This document shows positions 8,843 to 17,063 of a stretch of 64,000 bases of DNA, piece after piece. Origin of the DNA: JBLXBZ01 sp048265185 (GTDB lineage Bacteria; Pseudomonadota; Alphaproteobacteria; Rhizobiales; Stappiaceae); assembly GCA_048265185.1 (NCBI GenBank), contig JBLXBZ010000004.1, forward strand, positions 62,001 through 126,000. Direction: 5' to 3'. Position 1 is the first letter of the stretch, and every line of letters starts with the position of its first letter. The position numbers and the translations under genes were made by a program. The notes beneath the pieces were generated by a model. It had not been told where the DNA came from. It saw only the letters and a program-made list of their open reading frames with translations, and did not search any database.

Positions 8843-10015
8843 TCACGCAAATACTCCGCTGAACCCGCTAATCGCCAGAGGATTGTCCAGCATAGCCTCC
8901 TGATCCGGCGTATCCGGCGCCAGACCGCCAGTGAAGGCGTCAAACATGCGCCGCACGAAGCTTTCACTCAAATCCTGCGTGATGAACACAAGACGCGTGC
9001 GGCGATCTTCATCCGGCCAGCCCTCAAGCTTCGCCGGCGGATGGAACACATGCTGCACCCCATGAATCACCACCGGGTGGTCAGGGTCTTCGCGCAACAA
9101 CAAAATTCCCTTCACCCTCAAAAGGCTGGGTCCATGAGCCGAGCGCAAAAGATCAAGGAACATCTCAAGCCCAGCGGCGGAAATGGGGCGGGTTGTAGAC
9201 AGGGTGAACGCCCTGATCCGCTCGTCATGACGATTCACGTCATGGGCGTGATCGTGGTCATGAGCGTGGCTATGGCCATGGTGATGATGGTCGTGGTCGT
9301 GATCATGCTCGACGCGGAAAGCTTCTTCATTCAACCAGCGCGCCACGTCCGGAATTTTGCTTTTCGGGTCATAAAGCCCTGCGCCAAACAGACTGGACGG
9401 CGCGGGGCGATCCGTCACCGCGTCCAATATCCGCGCGCCCGGATTCAGCGCCGCGAGCCGGCGGCGTAAACGCTCCTGCCCCTCCAGTTCACTCTCGTCG
9501 ATCAGGTCCGATTTGGTCAGCAGCAAACGATCGGCCACCGCCACCTGTTTCACCGCCTCGGGATGCGCGTCCAGCGTGGACGCTCCATTGACGCAATCCA
9601 CCAGCGTCACCACGCTGTCCAGCCGATAGCGCATCGTCAAATAAGGATGAAGCATCACCGTATGCAGGATAGGCGCAGGATCCGCTAGTCCCGTCGTCTC
9701 AATGACCACCCGCCTAAGCCGCGCAAGACGGCCATTATCCAGACGCCGCAACAAATCTTCCAGCGTCGACACCAGATCGCCGCGAATGGTGCAGCACAGG
9801 CACCCAGACGACAGCTCCACCACGCCGTCGCTGGCTTGATCCACCAAGAGGTGGTCCAGCCCAACGTCGCCGAACTCATTAATGATAACCGCCGTATCCT
9901 CCATCTCCGGATCCTTCAGAATCCGATTGAGAAGCGTCGTTTTACCCGCGCCGAGAAAGCCCGTGACGACCGACATGGGAATAGGCGGCTTAGGTCCACG
10001 CTGTGAGGACATCAT
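8843..10015 (-). CDS. CobW/COG0523 family metallochaperone GTPase with His-rich loop
   Basis: A G3E-family GTPase of 391 residues. It has the P-loop TGFLGAGKTTLLNRIL, the invariant metal-binding CxCC in SGCLCCTIRGDL, the Walker B/ET-G segment IETTGLADPAPI, and a GTP base motif TKSD. A long central histidine/aspartate repeat (about residues 240-270, dominated by HDH and HHH units) is typical of zinc-handling members. The C-terminal CobW_C domain follows (RIRAFTLSTTRPISAAGLEMFL). The start at 10015 has GGAG seven bases upstream. The neighbours (tesB, dacF) say nothing about its client protein. Zinc or cobalt delivery is inferred from family and loop. Confidence 0.88.
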   Translation of the reverse strand: MMSSQRGPKPPIPMSVVTGFLGAGKTTLLNRILKDPEMEDTAVIINEFGDVGLDHLLVDQASDGVVELSSGCLCCTIRGDLVSTLEDLLRRLDNGRLARLRRVVIETTGLADPAPILHTVMLHPYLTMRYRLDSVVTLVDCVNGASTLDAHPEAVKQVAVADRLLLTKSDLIDESELEGQERLRRRLAALNPGARILDAVTDRPAPSSLFGAGLYDPKSKIPDVARWLNEEAFRVEHDHDHDHHHHGHSHAHDHDHAHDVNRHDERIRAFTLSTTRPISAAGLEMFLDLLRSAHGPSLLRVKGILLLREDPDHPVVIHGVQHVFHPPAKLEGWPDEDRRTRLVFITQDLSESFVRRMFDAFTGGLAPDTPDQEAMLDNPLAISGFSGVFA

Positions 10016-10134
10016 TATCAAACTCCGGTTCGCGGTAAATTAGGCTGGCGCGGCTCCAGCGTTCAAGGGTCAAACTCACAAGCTGCTTGAAGCCATGCCT
10101 TGCATGCCCGGACCTTGCTCTTACTTCTTCAAAG

Positions 10135-11532
10135 TCATCGGTTTGGATGGCGCCCGGGCAGCGGAACGCTGGAATAAATTGCACCCGGCATCCGAACTCC
10201 ATGCGAATTGGTGACGGAGCTTGTAGGCCGCAGATCCAGCGGCTTGCCGGCGGGCCTCGCCGACACCGCTTGCGGCGCGGCTTGCCGGGCGACCACGGAA
10301 GCTTTGTCGCCATGGGGCGGGCGGGCGCCGCCTGGCGCGCCCACAGAAACGTTTATGGGACGAAATGAGCGCAAACGCGGTCCGATAATTGCGTCCATCA
10401 CCTTGGCCCAATCCGTACGCCCGTTCTTTGTCGGCACGAGGTTTTCATCATCACCATCATTTGCGTCCGTCGTTGCGCCGGCGACCCCGGGCAAGAGCGG
10501 ACGCCCGCTAGCGCTAGCGGGCTTGACGTAGGCCAATGACGCCCCAGTGGCGGAACCGCCGTCCGAACCAGCCCCGGCGAAACGCGCCATCAATTCATCC
10601 GCGTCCGGCTTGGCGTTGCGTTTGCAATAACGGGCGGCGGGCGGACGGCCGGTGACCCCGGTGAAGCTGGAAATCGGCAGGCGACCTTTTTTGCGAATGC
10701 TGCGGTCAATCAGCTCCCGCGCGAACGCCGTGCGCTCCAGTCCCGAAGCGGCCCCTAGAATAACCACGATAATGGTGCGTCCACCGCGCGTGACCGACGC
10801 CGCCACATTAAACCCCGCATCGCAAATGTAACCGGTCTTCATGCCGTTTGCGCCGCGAACCCGCAGTAAAAACTCACGGTTCGCCGACTTAAGGGTTTTC
10901 CCCCCGAAACGAATGCCGTCATCATCATAATAATCGCGATATTGTGGAAACTCGCGCCAAACTGTTCGCGCCAGCAACGCCAAGTCGCGCGCAGATGAAA
11001 CCTGCCCCGGGTCCGGCAAGCCATGGGGATTGACAAAACGCGTGGCGGTCATGCCAAGACGGCGCGCCTCAGCGTTCATCATGGGGATGAAAGAGGCCTC
11101 GTCCCCGCCGATAGCCTCCGCCACCGCCACCGCGATGTCATTGGCGGATTTCACCAGCATCATTTTCAGCGCATTGTCCAGCGTCAACTTGGTTCCAACC
11201 TTGAACCCCATTTTACTGGGCGGCTCAGCGTGCGCGTTGGCGGAAACGGTGACCAGAGAACGCATGTTCGCCTGCCCCGCCCGAATCGCCTTGAACGTCA
11301 CATAAGCCGTCATCAGCTTGGTGATTGACGCCGGATACCATTGACGGCGCGAATTGCTTTCCTCAATGACGGAACCGTTTCCCGCGTCAATCGCAATCCA
11401 GGGACCGATCTCCGCGCGCGCCGACGCGCTGTGGCAGACAGTCACAATAGCGCCAACAGCCAGCGTTAAACCGGCGCTCAACGTCAACGCCTTGCAGGCG
11501 GACAGAAATTTTAACCACAAACCAACTTGCAC
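10135..11532 (-). CDS. dacF: D-alanyl-D-alanine carboxypeptidase (PBP5/DacF type)
   Basis: A low-molecular-weight penicillin-binding protein that trims the terminal D-Ala of peptidoglycan stem peptides in the periplasm. It has the three serine-peptidase motifs in order: PASITKLM (SxxK), VKSANDIAVAV (SxN) and GMKTGYICDAG (KTG). An N-terminal hydrophobic signal ends near SASARAEIG. The start is taken as GTG at 11532, preceded by GTGAGG at good spacing; ATGs at 11577 and 11583 are alternatives without a clear ribosome binding site. After the catalytic domain there is a long, low-complexity proline/alanine/arginine-rich tail, probably a flexible SPOR-less extension. It is divergent from the LprI-like gene. 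Confidence 0.92.
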   Translation of the reverse strand: MQVGLWLKFLSACKALTLSAGLTLAVGAIVTVCHSASARAEIGPWIAIDAGNGSVIEESNSRRQWYPASITKLMTAYVTFKAIRAGQANMRSLVTVSANAHAEPPSKMGFKVGTKLTLDNALKMMLVKSANDIAVAVAEAIGGDEASFIPMMNAEARRLGMTATRFVNPHGLPDPGQVSSARDLALLARTVWREFPQYRDYYDDDGIRFGGKTLKSANREFLLRVRGANGMKTGYICDAGFNVAASVTRGGRTIIVVILGAASGLERTAFARELIDRSIRKKGRLPISSFTGVTGRPPAARYCKRNAKPDADELMARFAGAGSDGGSATGASLAYVKPASASGRPLLPGVAGATTDANDGDDENLVPTKNGRTDWAKVMDAIIGPRLRSFRPINVSVGAPGGARPPHGDKASVVARQAAPQAVSARPAGKPLDLRPTSSVTNSHGVRMPGAIYSSVPLPGRHPNR

Positions 11533-11718
11533 GACAGCCTCACTTGTTGGAGTTTGATCTCCAAACCCTCGCAGCATGGACATCTGTAGCGATTCACTCA
11601 AGGGAATGCAAAAAATTCCAGTCACCGCAATCTGCGAGCGCCTGTTTTTCTCACATTCCCTTTGCGCGCGCTCTCCACGCTGCGCCAGTCGCACATTTCA
11701 CCCGGAAAGGAACATCTC

Positions 11719-12132
11719 ATGAATGCAAATATCATCGCCGCCGCATCTTTCCTGTTCGCCTTGAGCTCCTTCCCCGCCGCCGCCGTCCAGGACGTCGATT
11801 GCGAAGAAGCCCAGACCCAGGCGGAAATAACCTATTGCGCGGGTGAAGATTTCAAAACCGCCGACAAGGAGCTGAACAAGGTTTATGGCGAAGCGATGGC
11901 GGCGATGAAGCAGATTGACGCAAATCTCGACGACATCGCCAAAGGCGCGGCCGATAGCCTGAAAGCCGCCCAACGTCTATGGATCTCTTATCGCGACAAG
12001 GCTTGCGACACATATGGTTATCTGGCCCGCGGCGGCTCCATGGAGCCCATGCTGATCCTCAACTGCAGAACGGACCTGACGATCAATCGCACCGAAGAAC
12101 TGGACGCTCTTGCTGATGGTCTTGGCAACTGA
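11719..12132 (+). CDS. LprI-like secreted protein (DUF1311)
   Basis: A 137-residue exported protein with a clean signal peptide ending SFPAAAVQDV. The mature part carries the DUF1311/LprI N-terminal pattern: CEEAQTQAEITYCAGEDFKTADKELNKVYGEAM, later LKAAQRLWISYRDKACD, and NCRTDLTINRTEEL. The four cysteines suggest two disulfides. In Mycobacterium LprI is a lysozyme inhibitor; for proteobacterial members this role is not generally shown. The ATG at 11719 follows AAAGGA at good spacing. It lies between the DD-carboxypeptidase gene (divergent) and a GST gene (same strand). Confidence 0.8.
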   Translation: MNANIIAAASFLFALSSFPAAAVQDVDCEEAQTQAEITYCAGEDFKTADKELNKVYGEAMAAMKQIDANLDDIAKGAADSLKAAQRLWISYRDKACDTYGYLARGGSMEPMLILNCRTDLTINRTEELDALADGLGN

Positions 12133-12169
12133 GGCGCTCGCAATTACAATTCACGAAAAGGGGGCCGCA

Positions 12170-12793
12170 GTGTACACACTCTATGGCAGTCCGCGCAGCC
12201 GGGCGTTTCGGGTCATTTGGATGCTTGAAGAACTGGAGCAAACCTATGACGTTGTCGCCTGCGCGCCCCACAGCAAGGAAATCAAGACCCTAAACGCTTC
12301 GGGCAAGATCCCCGCGCTAACCTTCGACGATCAAACTCTGGTGGACTCCGTCGCGATCTGTCAATTTCTCGCCGACAGACACAACGCGTTGACCTTTACG
12401 GCGGGCGCCGCCGAGCGCGCTCATCAAGACAGTTTCACGCAACTTTGCGTCGACGAACTTGAAGGCGCATTATGGACGGCGGCGAAACACACATTCGTTT
12501 TACCCGAAGACCTTCGGATTCCAGCCATTAAAGCCGCTTGTCAATTTGAGTTCGCGGCCGCGCTGAAAACTCTGGAAAATCGTCTTGGCGACAAAACCCA
12601 TGTCATGGGCGATCAGTTCACCGTACCCGATCTTTTGATCGGGCAATGCGCCGCCTGGGCCGCCCAAGCCAAATTCAAACTACCGGAAACAGGTCCGCTC
12701 GCAGATTATTTCACCCGCACGCGCGAGCGCCCCGCATTTAAACGCGCCTTGCTGCGCGCCAACGCGGCCGAAAAACTCGCAGCCATGATCTAA
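12170..12793 (+). CDS. Glutathione S-transferase family protein
   Basis: A 207-residue GST. The thioredoxin-like N-terminal domain is YTLYGSPRSRAFRVIWMLEEL, with the GSH-binding cis-Pro in GKIPALTFDDQTLVDSVAIC and the Glu/Asp-Ser pair contacting glutathione as DSVAI. The helical C-terminal domain contains HVMGDQFTVPDLLIGQ, the N-capping box and hydrophobic staple of the fold. The start is taken as GTG at 12170 just after AAGGGGG; upstream ATGs at 12110 and 12116 overlap the preceding gene and add residues foreign to the family. The substrate is unknown. Confidence 0.86.
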   Translation: MYTLYGSPRSRAFRVIWMLEELEQTYDVVACAPHSKEIKTLNASGKIPALTFDDQTLVDSVAICQFLADRHNALTFTAGAAERAHQDSFTQLCVDELEGALWTAAKHTFVLPEDLRIPAIKAACQFEFAAALKTLENRLGDKTHVMGDQFTVPDLLIGQCAAWAAQAKFKLPETGPLADYFTRTRERPAFKRALLRANAAEKLAAMI

Positions 12794-13075
12794 AATTCAT
12801 GAAGGAGCGCCAAACAGGCCACAAACGGCGCTTTCCCGCGGGGCAGGAAAAATAACTTCCCACGACAAACGGCGAAATCGCCGCCGCAACGCCTTCACAA
12901 ACATGCAAAAGGCGTCCATCACACGGCAGGTTTCGCCGCAAGATGAACGCCTCTCACTTTTGCATTCGCAATCTCACATGCGCGGTTTTGCGTCCGCGCG
13001 TTCTTATCCCGCCGCCTCAATTCTCGCAGCAATGCAAACATTCGCGCCGGCGGGTGAAATTACGCTACCGACAGA

Positions 13076-13678
13076 TCAGGCCGCTTCCTCTTGGCCGTCT
13101 TCATCTTCCGCGTCAGGAGTCGCCGCCGCGGCCGCCGCCGCAGCCGCGGCTTTGCGGCTTTCAGACTTGGCCAAGCTCTGCTCAACTTGGCGAATAGCCT
13201 CGGTTTGAGAAGATTTATTGACCGCCGCAATTTCCCGTGAAACGCGATCCAGAGCCGCCTCGTAAAGCTGGCGTTCCGAGTAGCTTTGCTCAGGCTGGCT
13301 TTCCGAACGGAAAAGATCCCGAACAACTTCGGATACCGAAATCAGATCGCCGGAATTAATCTTCGCTTCATATTCCTGCGCGCGGCGGCTCCACATGGTT
13401 CTTTTAACGCGAGGCCGTCCGCGAACCGTCTCAAGCGACTTTTTCACCGTGGCGGCGTCCGCCAGTTTGCGCATGCCCACAGAAGCTATTTTGGCGACAG
13501 GAACCCGCAACGTCATCTTGTCCTGTTCAAAATAAACAACCAACAACTCTAAACTGTACCCTGCGACGCTTTGCTCTTCGATGGCGGTGATCTGCCCGAC
13601 GCCATGCGCCGGATAAACCACATGTTCGCCGGTTTTAAACCCCTGTCGCTGCGCGGTCTTCTTTGCGGTGGTGACCAT
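13076..13678 (-). CDS. carD: CarD family transcriptional regulator
   Basis: CarD/CdnL proteins bind the RNA polymerase beta subunit and stabilise open complexes at rRNA and other promoters. The N-terminal Tudor-like RNAP-interaction domain is visible as FKTGEHVVYPAHGVGQITAIEEQ, followed by LLVVYFEQDKMTLRVPVAKI. The C-terminal helical DNA-binding domain includes the conserved RMWSRR-like element (RTMWSRRAQEYEAKINSGDL) and SEVVRDLFR. The last 30 residues are a poly-alanine run followed by an acidic tail, encoded by a GCC/GCG repeat. The start at 13678 fits family N-termini; the frame remains open upstream. It converges on the GST gene across 282 bp with no gene. Confidence 0.92.
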   Translation of the reverse strand: MVTTAKKTAQRQGFKTGEHVVYPAHGVGQITAIEEQSVAGYSLELLVVYFEQDKMTLRVPVAKIASVGMRKLADAATVKKSLETVRGRPRVKRTMWSRRAQEYEAKINSGDLISVSEVVRDLFRSESQPEQSYSERQLYEAALDRVSREIAAVNKSSQTEAIRQVEQSLAKSESRKAAAAAAAAAATPDAEDEDGQEEAA

Positions 13679-14466
13679 TCGCTTCTTTTCTCCTGCGCAA
13701 TTATAAGGCCCAAAGGCCGAAATAGGCGTCGCGTATAATAAAGCTTCAAACGCCATAAGACACGCCGACATCCACGGTTCACATAAAGCGACCGTCGCAG
13801 ATGTGGCGTAATAAGGTGACTAGACGATAGAAATTTTAATACCTCAAATCCATAAGCACTAGGACAGGCATTCCACTGGTGTTAATCTGACCTCAAACAG
13901 CAATTTTATCATCCCAATTCACTGCAAAATTGGTATGATAAAAATACTCCGGTAGGAGGATCAGACTGGATGTCTATCGACTAAGCACCTTATAACATAT
14001 TTTCTGTGGATTTCAAAATAGGCGCCCCCATCGAGCTGAAACAGCGCAACCGTTGATATGAAACCAATCGAGTTTCTTGCTGTTTTTTCAACTATCGCCC
14101 CGCCGCTGCTGCGTCTGATCACGCCTCATATCCCAAGCGTTATGGAACCGTCGGCCCGGCGCATATAAAATCATAGTGATTTTTAAAATTGAAGCGTTTT
14201 CTGACGGGGGCGATAGATCGCTCATGACCCAATGAAACGCAAAGCGTCAATTCGTGAAGCGAGGCTTGCTGGTTGGCGAGGGAGCACCAATTGGCTTGCT
14301 GGCTTCTCTAGGCTCAGGGCGGTGAGGAGGACGCGAATTCTCTTGTTCCGCTCCATGAGCATTGCATTCTTACAAAAACTTGAGTATTAAAGTCAAGATT
14401 AAATCACGCGACCGTTTCGCGGATTTGAACCGTCTGATTTCACTTACTGTCTCTGGAGATGGCCTG
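13679..14466. other. Non-coding stretch of 0.8 kb between carD and hemP
   Basis: No convincing gene is seen on either strand. It contains the carD promoter side, a long imperfect inverted repeat (see separate entry) and the leader of hemP. A 36-codon ATG frame at 14058 has no ribosome binding site and was not called. A 10-bp direct repeat (GGCTTGCTGG) occurs twice around 14265-14305. Base composition is more AT-rich in the first 500 bp than in flanking genes. A small RNA or decayed sequence is possible. Confidence 0.5.
13887..13964. repeat. Long imperfect inverted repeat
   Basis: The inner arms 13904-13919 and 13928-13943 pair over 16 bp with one mismatch around an 8-nt loop. An outer pair (CTGACCTC at 13887 and GAGGATCAG at 13956) pairs over eight positions with one bulge. 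The intervening bases form an unpaired internal loop. The whole could fold as a two-part hairpin RNA or be a small inverted-repeat element. It is not placed right for termination of carD, whose stop is 0.8 kb away on the other strand. Confidence 0.5.
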
Positions 14467-14781
14467 ATGCAATATTCCTCAAGCGAACGACCCTCAAGCG
14501 AACGCCATCTGGGTGATCGTTCATTGCGCGAACGCCCGATGCGCCTGCCCGCTCACCTTACCGCGTCCGCCGCCAAAGCGACGCAAACAGAAGATGGGCG
14601 TCGCCAAGGAAACAAGCAGACGGACAGACGCGCATCTCGACAACCTAAAACCGTCGCCACCGCGCTGGAATTGGAAAGCGACGTCCTATTTCAGGGACAG
14701 CGTGAGCTGCACATCCGCCACAATGATTCCACATATCGCTTGACGATCACGCGTTTTGGCAAGCTCATCCTCACCAAATAG
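14467..14781 (+). CDS. hemP: HemP/HmuP family hemin-uptake protein
   Basis: The last 35 residues are a full HemP domain: ESDVLFQGQRELHIRHN, then YRLTITRFGKLILTK, which is the family signature ending in GKLILTK. In rhizobia HmuP co-activates haem-uptake genes with Irr or Fur. The start at 14467 is chosen for its GGAGAT ribosome binding site six bases upstream, giving 104 residues. The frame is open further up to 14362. The family is usually about 60 residues, so this copy has a longer N-terminus, rich in Ser, Arg and Glu (SSSERPSSERHLGDR). No haem receptor or transporter is next to it. Confidence 0.85.
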   Translation: MQYSSSERPSSERHLGDRSLRERPMRLPAHLTASAAKATQTEDGRRQGNKQTDRRASRQPKTVATALELESDVLFQGQRELHIRHNDSTYRLTITRFGKLILTK

Positions 14782-14900
14782 CCGTCTCTTCGCACATGAG
14801 TTTGATCTGGAAACCCGCAGAGAATATTCAGCCTGACGCAAAAGCCGACAATTCTCCGCGGGGCCGTTAACAGTCATCCATCCCTTTTGAGATAAACACA

Positions 14901-14936
14901 ATCGCCGGGCGCGGGCCTATGCCCGCGCCCGGCGAT
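14901..14936. terminator. Strong hairpin between convergent hemP and PAP2 genes
   Basis: A perfect 16-bp GC-rich stem (14901-14916 with 14921-14936) closed by a CTAT loop. It lies 120 bp past the hemP stop and 27 bp before the stop of the convergent PAP2 gene. There is no long T-run on either side. Its position between two convergent genes makes bidirectional termination likely. Confidence 0.65.
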
Positions 14937-14962
14937 TCCCTTGCGTAATATAAGCTACCCGC

Positions 14963-15805
14963 CTAACGAAATTTTCTAACGAACCGCCCCGCCGCGCCTT
15001 GAATTCGAAGCCGTAACTGATTCAGTTTCTCTCCCAGATAAGCGCCAAAGCGCCCGATCTTATCTTCAAGCGCCTGATCCGACGCCCACGCGGCGGGGCG
15101 CACGTAAAGAACCCTGTGCGCGATCAAAATCACCAATAGGGTCAATCCCCACGCTAGCATCGTGTCGGACAGAAAGTGCCCGCCAAAAGCCACTCTCGTC
15201 GTCGATAATAGAAAACAGAGACTAAGCGCGAGGATGGCGACCGCTTTGCGCCATGCAGGCGGCGCGACAAAGGCCAACGCCACCAGCCAAAAACTCGCGG
15301 AACCTTCCCCCGAAACGAAAGAGCAATTCACGTCGCACTGATTACTTGGCCACCAAACCGGAACATATTCCGCCGCGCCGCCGAACATATCAATCATATG
15401 CGGTCGGGGACGTCCCCACTGATTCTTCAGCACCAGATTAACGAGCACGCCCGGCCCCAGAATCAGCGTGCTTAGAAGAAAAACAGGCGCGCGCATAGGC
15501 GCCAACGCCCGCCGGTGGGGAAACAGGAGCTTCCACAAGATCAACCCCAAAGACGCGGCTGCGATCCATTGCACCAAATGGGGGCCTAAATGACGAAGCC
15601 TGCGCATGGCGTCAACGTCGCTTAACCAAAACCGGGCGTCGGGCGTGTAGAAAACGCTACTCGCCCATTTATCCGCTCCAGGAAAAGCCGCAAAAAACAA
15701 TGAGACGAATAAAATATATAGACAGGTGGACAATAATGGCCGCGCCGCCGCGAAACGCCGCACGCCCCCACACGCCACGGCGCTCATAGATGGTTTTTCA
15801 CTCAT
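14963..15805 (-). CDS. PAP2-family membrane phosphatase
   Basis: An integral membrane phosphatase of 280 residues with about six helices. The three phosphatidate-phosphatase motifs are visible: KNQWGRPRP (KxxxxxxRP), CSFVSGEGSASFW (SGxG in place of the usual PSGH, with Glu where His is expected), and STTRVAFGGHFLSDT (SRxxxxxHxxxD). Related enzymes dephosphorylate undecaprenyl pyrophosphate, phosphatidic acid or lipid A. The SGE variant is common in LpxE/lipid-phosphatase relatives, so a lipid A or lipid carrier substrate is possible but unproven. The start used is the first ATG; a second ATG six codons in cannot be excluded. Confidence 0.85.
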   Translation of the reverse strand: MSEKPSMSAVACGGVRRFAAARPLLSTCLYILFVSLFFAAFPGADKWASSVFYTPDARFWLSDVDAMRRLRHLGPHLVQWIAAASLGLILWKLLFPHRRALAPMRAPVFLLSTLILGPGVLVNLVLKNQWGRPRPHMIDMFGGAAEYVPVWWPSNQCDVNCSFVSGEGSASFWLVALAFVAPPAWRKAVAILALSLCFLLSTTRVAFGGHFLSDTMLAWGLTLLVILIAHRVLYVRPAAWASDQALEDKIGRFGAYLGEKLNQLRLRIQGAAGRFVRKFR

Positions 15806-16072
15806 GAATATAAGAAATCCGATCGCTCGATAGCCGTGAAGACGCGTTTAATTCCTGACGATCACGGCGCCTGCCTTGGAGGATAAAAATTTCACGCGCA
15901 ACCCCGCCAAGTCAGGCAACGCCTCCCAAAGCCCATTCCTGGGCCGCATCGTCAATGTCTAATGTCTTGGCCCCAACTGTGAAAGATGCAAACCGATATT
16001 TTCTATGCCATAAATACGATCACGACGAAACCGTCTTTCCCGCGCGTCCCCACTCGCCACAGAAGAACCCCC

Positions 16073-17023
16073 ATGTACGTTCAGATTCTAACGATTGTTC
16101 TCCCAGTATTCATACTTATTGCTCTGGGTTACGGCTCCGCGCGGACAGGGTTTTTAGGGGAAGAAGTTGGAACGTCCCTCGGGCAGTTCGTTTTCACCGT
16201 CGCAATACCAGTTCTGATTTTCCGAACTCTCGCCACCAGCTCTTTTGACGGCGTCTCGCCCTGGGGGCTGTGGTTTGCCTATTTCACCGGCGTCGCCATA
16301 ACCTGGACCTGCGCCACGCTCATAATTCGCAGAGTTTTCAAACGCGAAGCGCGTGCTGGGGTCATCGCCGGCATAACCGCCGGATTCGCCAACACCGTTT
16401 TGGTTGCGGTGCCTCTGGTCACATCCCTTTACGGGGAAGCCGGGCTTGTGCCGGTGTTTATCTTGATTTCCGTGCATATGCCCGTGATGACCGTCGCCTG
16501 CGCCGTGCTGATGGAGCGCGCCGTCGTTTTAGACGGGGCGGGAGCCGGACGCGCTCACAGCGAAATTTTCAAAAGCGTCATCTTAAGTTTGATCACCAAT
16601 CCCATCGTCATCGGAATCGCGGCGGGAGCGTTATGGCGCGTTCTGAACCTGCCAATTTCAGGAATATTCTCGGACGTCCTCGAGCGTCTCGCGGCCACCG
16701 CCATTCCCATCGCCCTCTTCTCATTGGGAATGAGCATGGTGCGCTACGGAGTTCGCGGCAACGTCGCGCCCGCCCTCATATTAAGCGCGCTCAAGGGGGT
16801 GGCGATGCCCGCCATAGTTTACGTTATGGCGAAACATGTGGTTGGCCTGCCGGAGCTATGGGTGGCCGCGGCAACGTTAACAGCCGCCTGCCCCACGGGC
16901 GTCAACGCCTTCATTTTCGCCAATCGTTATGGCACCGGACACGCAATGTCCGCCAATTCAATCACTTTCACCACCGCCTCCGCCGTCGTCACGACATTCC
17001 TTTGGGCGGCGCTGCTTACGTAA
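16073..17023 (+). CDS. AEC family transporter (auxin efflux carrier-like permease)
   Basis: A 316-residue permease with about ten hydrophobic helices in two halves, as in the AEC family (malonate, malate or other organic acid transporters in bacteria). N-terminal VQILTIVLPVFILIALGYGSARTGFLG and C-terminal AATLTAACPTGVNAFIFANRYG are characteristic; the latter is the broken-helix region near the substrate site. The ATG at 16073 follows AGAAG and matches family N-termini. An in-frame extension back to 15986 is hydrophilic and unlikely. It converges on the hybrid kinase gene with 40 bp between stops. The substrate is unknown. Confidence 0.88.
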   Translation: MYVQILTIVLPVFILIALGYGSARTGFLGEEVGTSLGQFVFTVAIPVLIFRTLATSSFDGVSPWGLWFAYFTGVAITWTCATLIIRRVFKREARAGVIAGITAGFANTVLVAVPLVTSLYGEAGLVPVFILISVHMPVMTVACAVLMERAVVLDGAGAGRAHSEIFKSVILSLITNPIVIGIAAGALWRVLNLPISGIFSDVLERLAATAIPIALFSLGMSMVRYGVRGNVAPALILSALKGVAMPAIVYVMAKHVVGLPELWVAAATLTAACPTGVNAFIFANRYGTGHAMSANSITFTTASAVVTTFLWAALLT

Positions 17024-17063
17024 ACTTTCTCAACGGTCTCACCTGAAGAAAATACTCACGGAA

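Noticed and set aside
13080..13160. GCC/GCG repeat at the end of carD as a possible microsatellite
   Set aside because: It encodes a poly-Ala tail with mixed codons rather than a perfect repeat; ordinary for this family.
14058..14168. A 36-codon frame in the carD-hemP gap
   Set aside because: No ribosome binding site and no recognisable sequence.
14415..14440. Sequence GGATTTGAACC resembling a tRNA T-loop on the minus strand
   Set aside because: The stems do not pair for a full T-arm and no anticodon arm follows; it lies just upstream of hemP.
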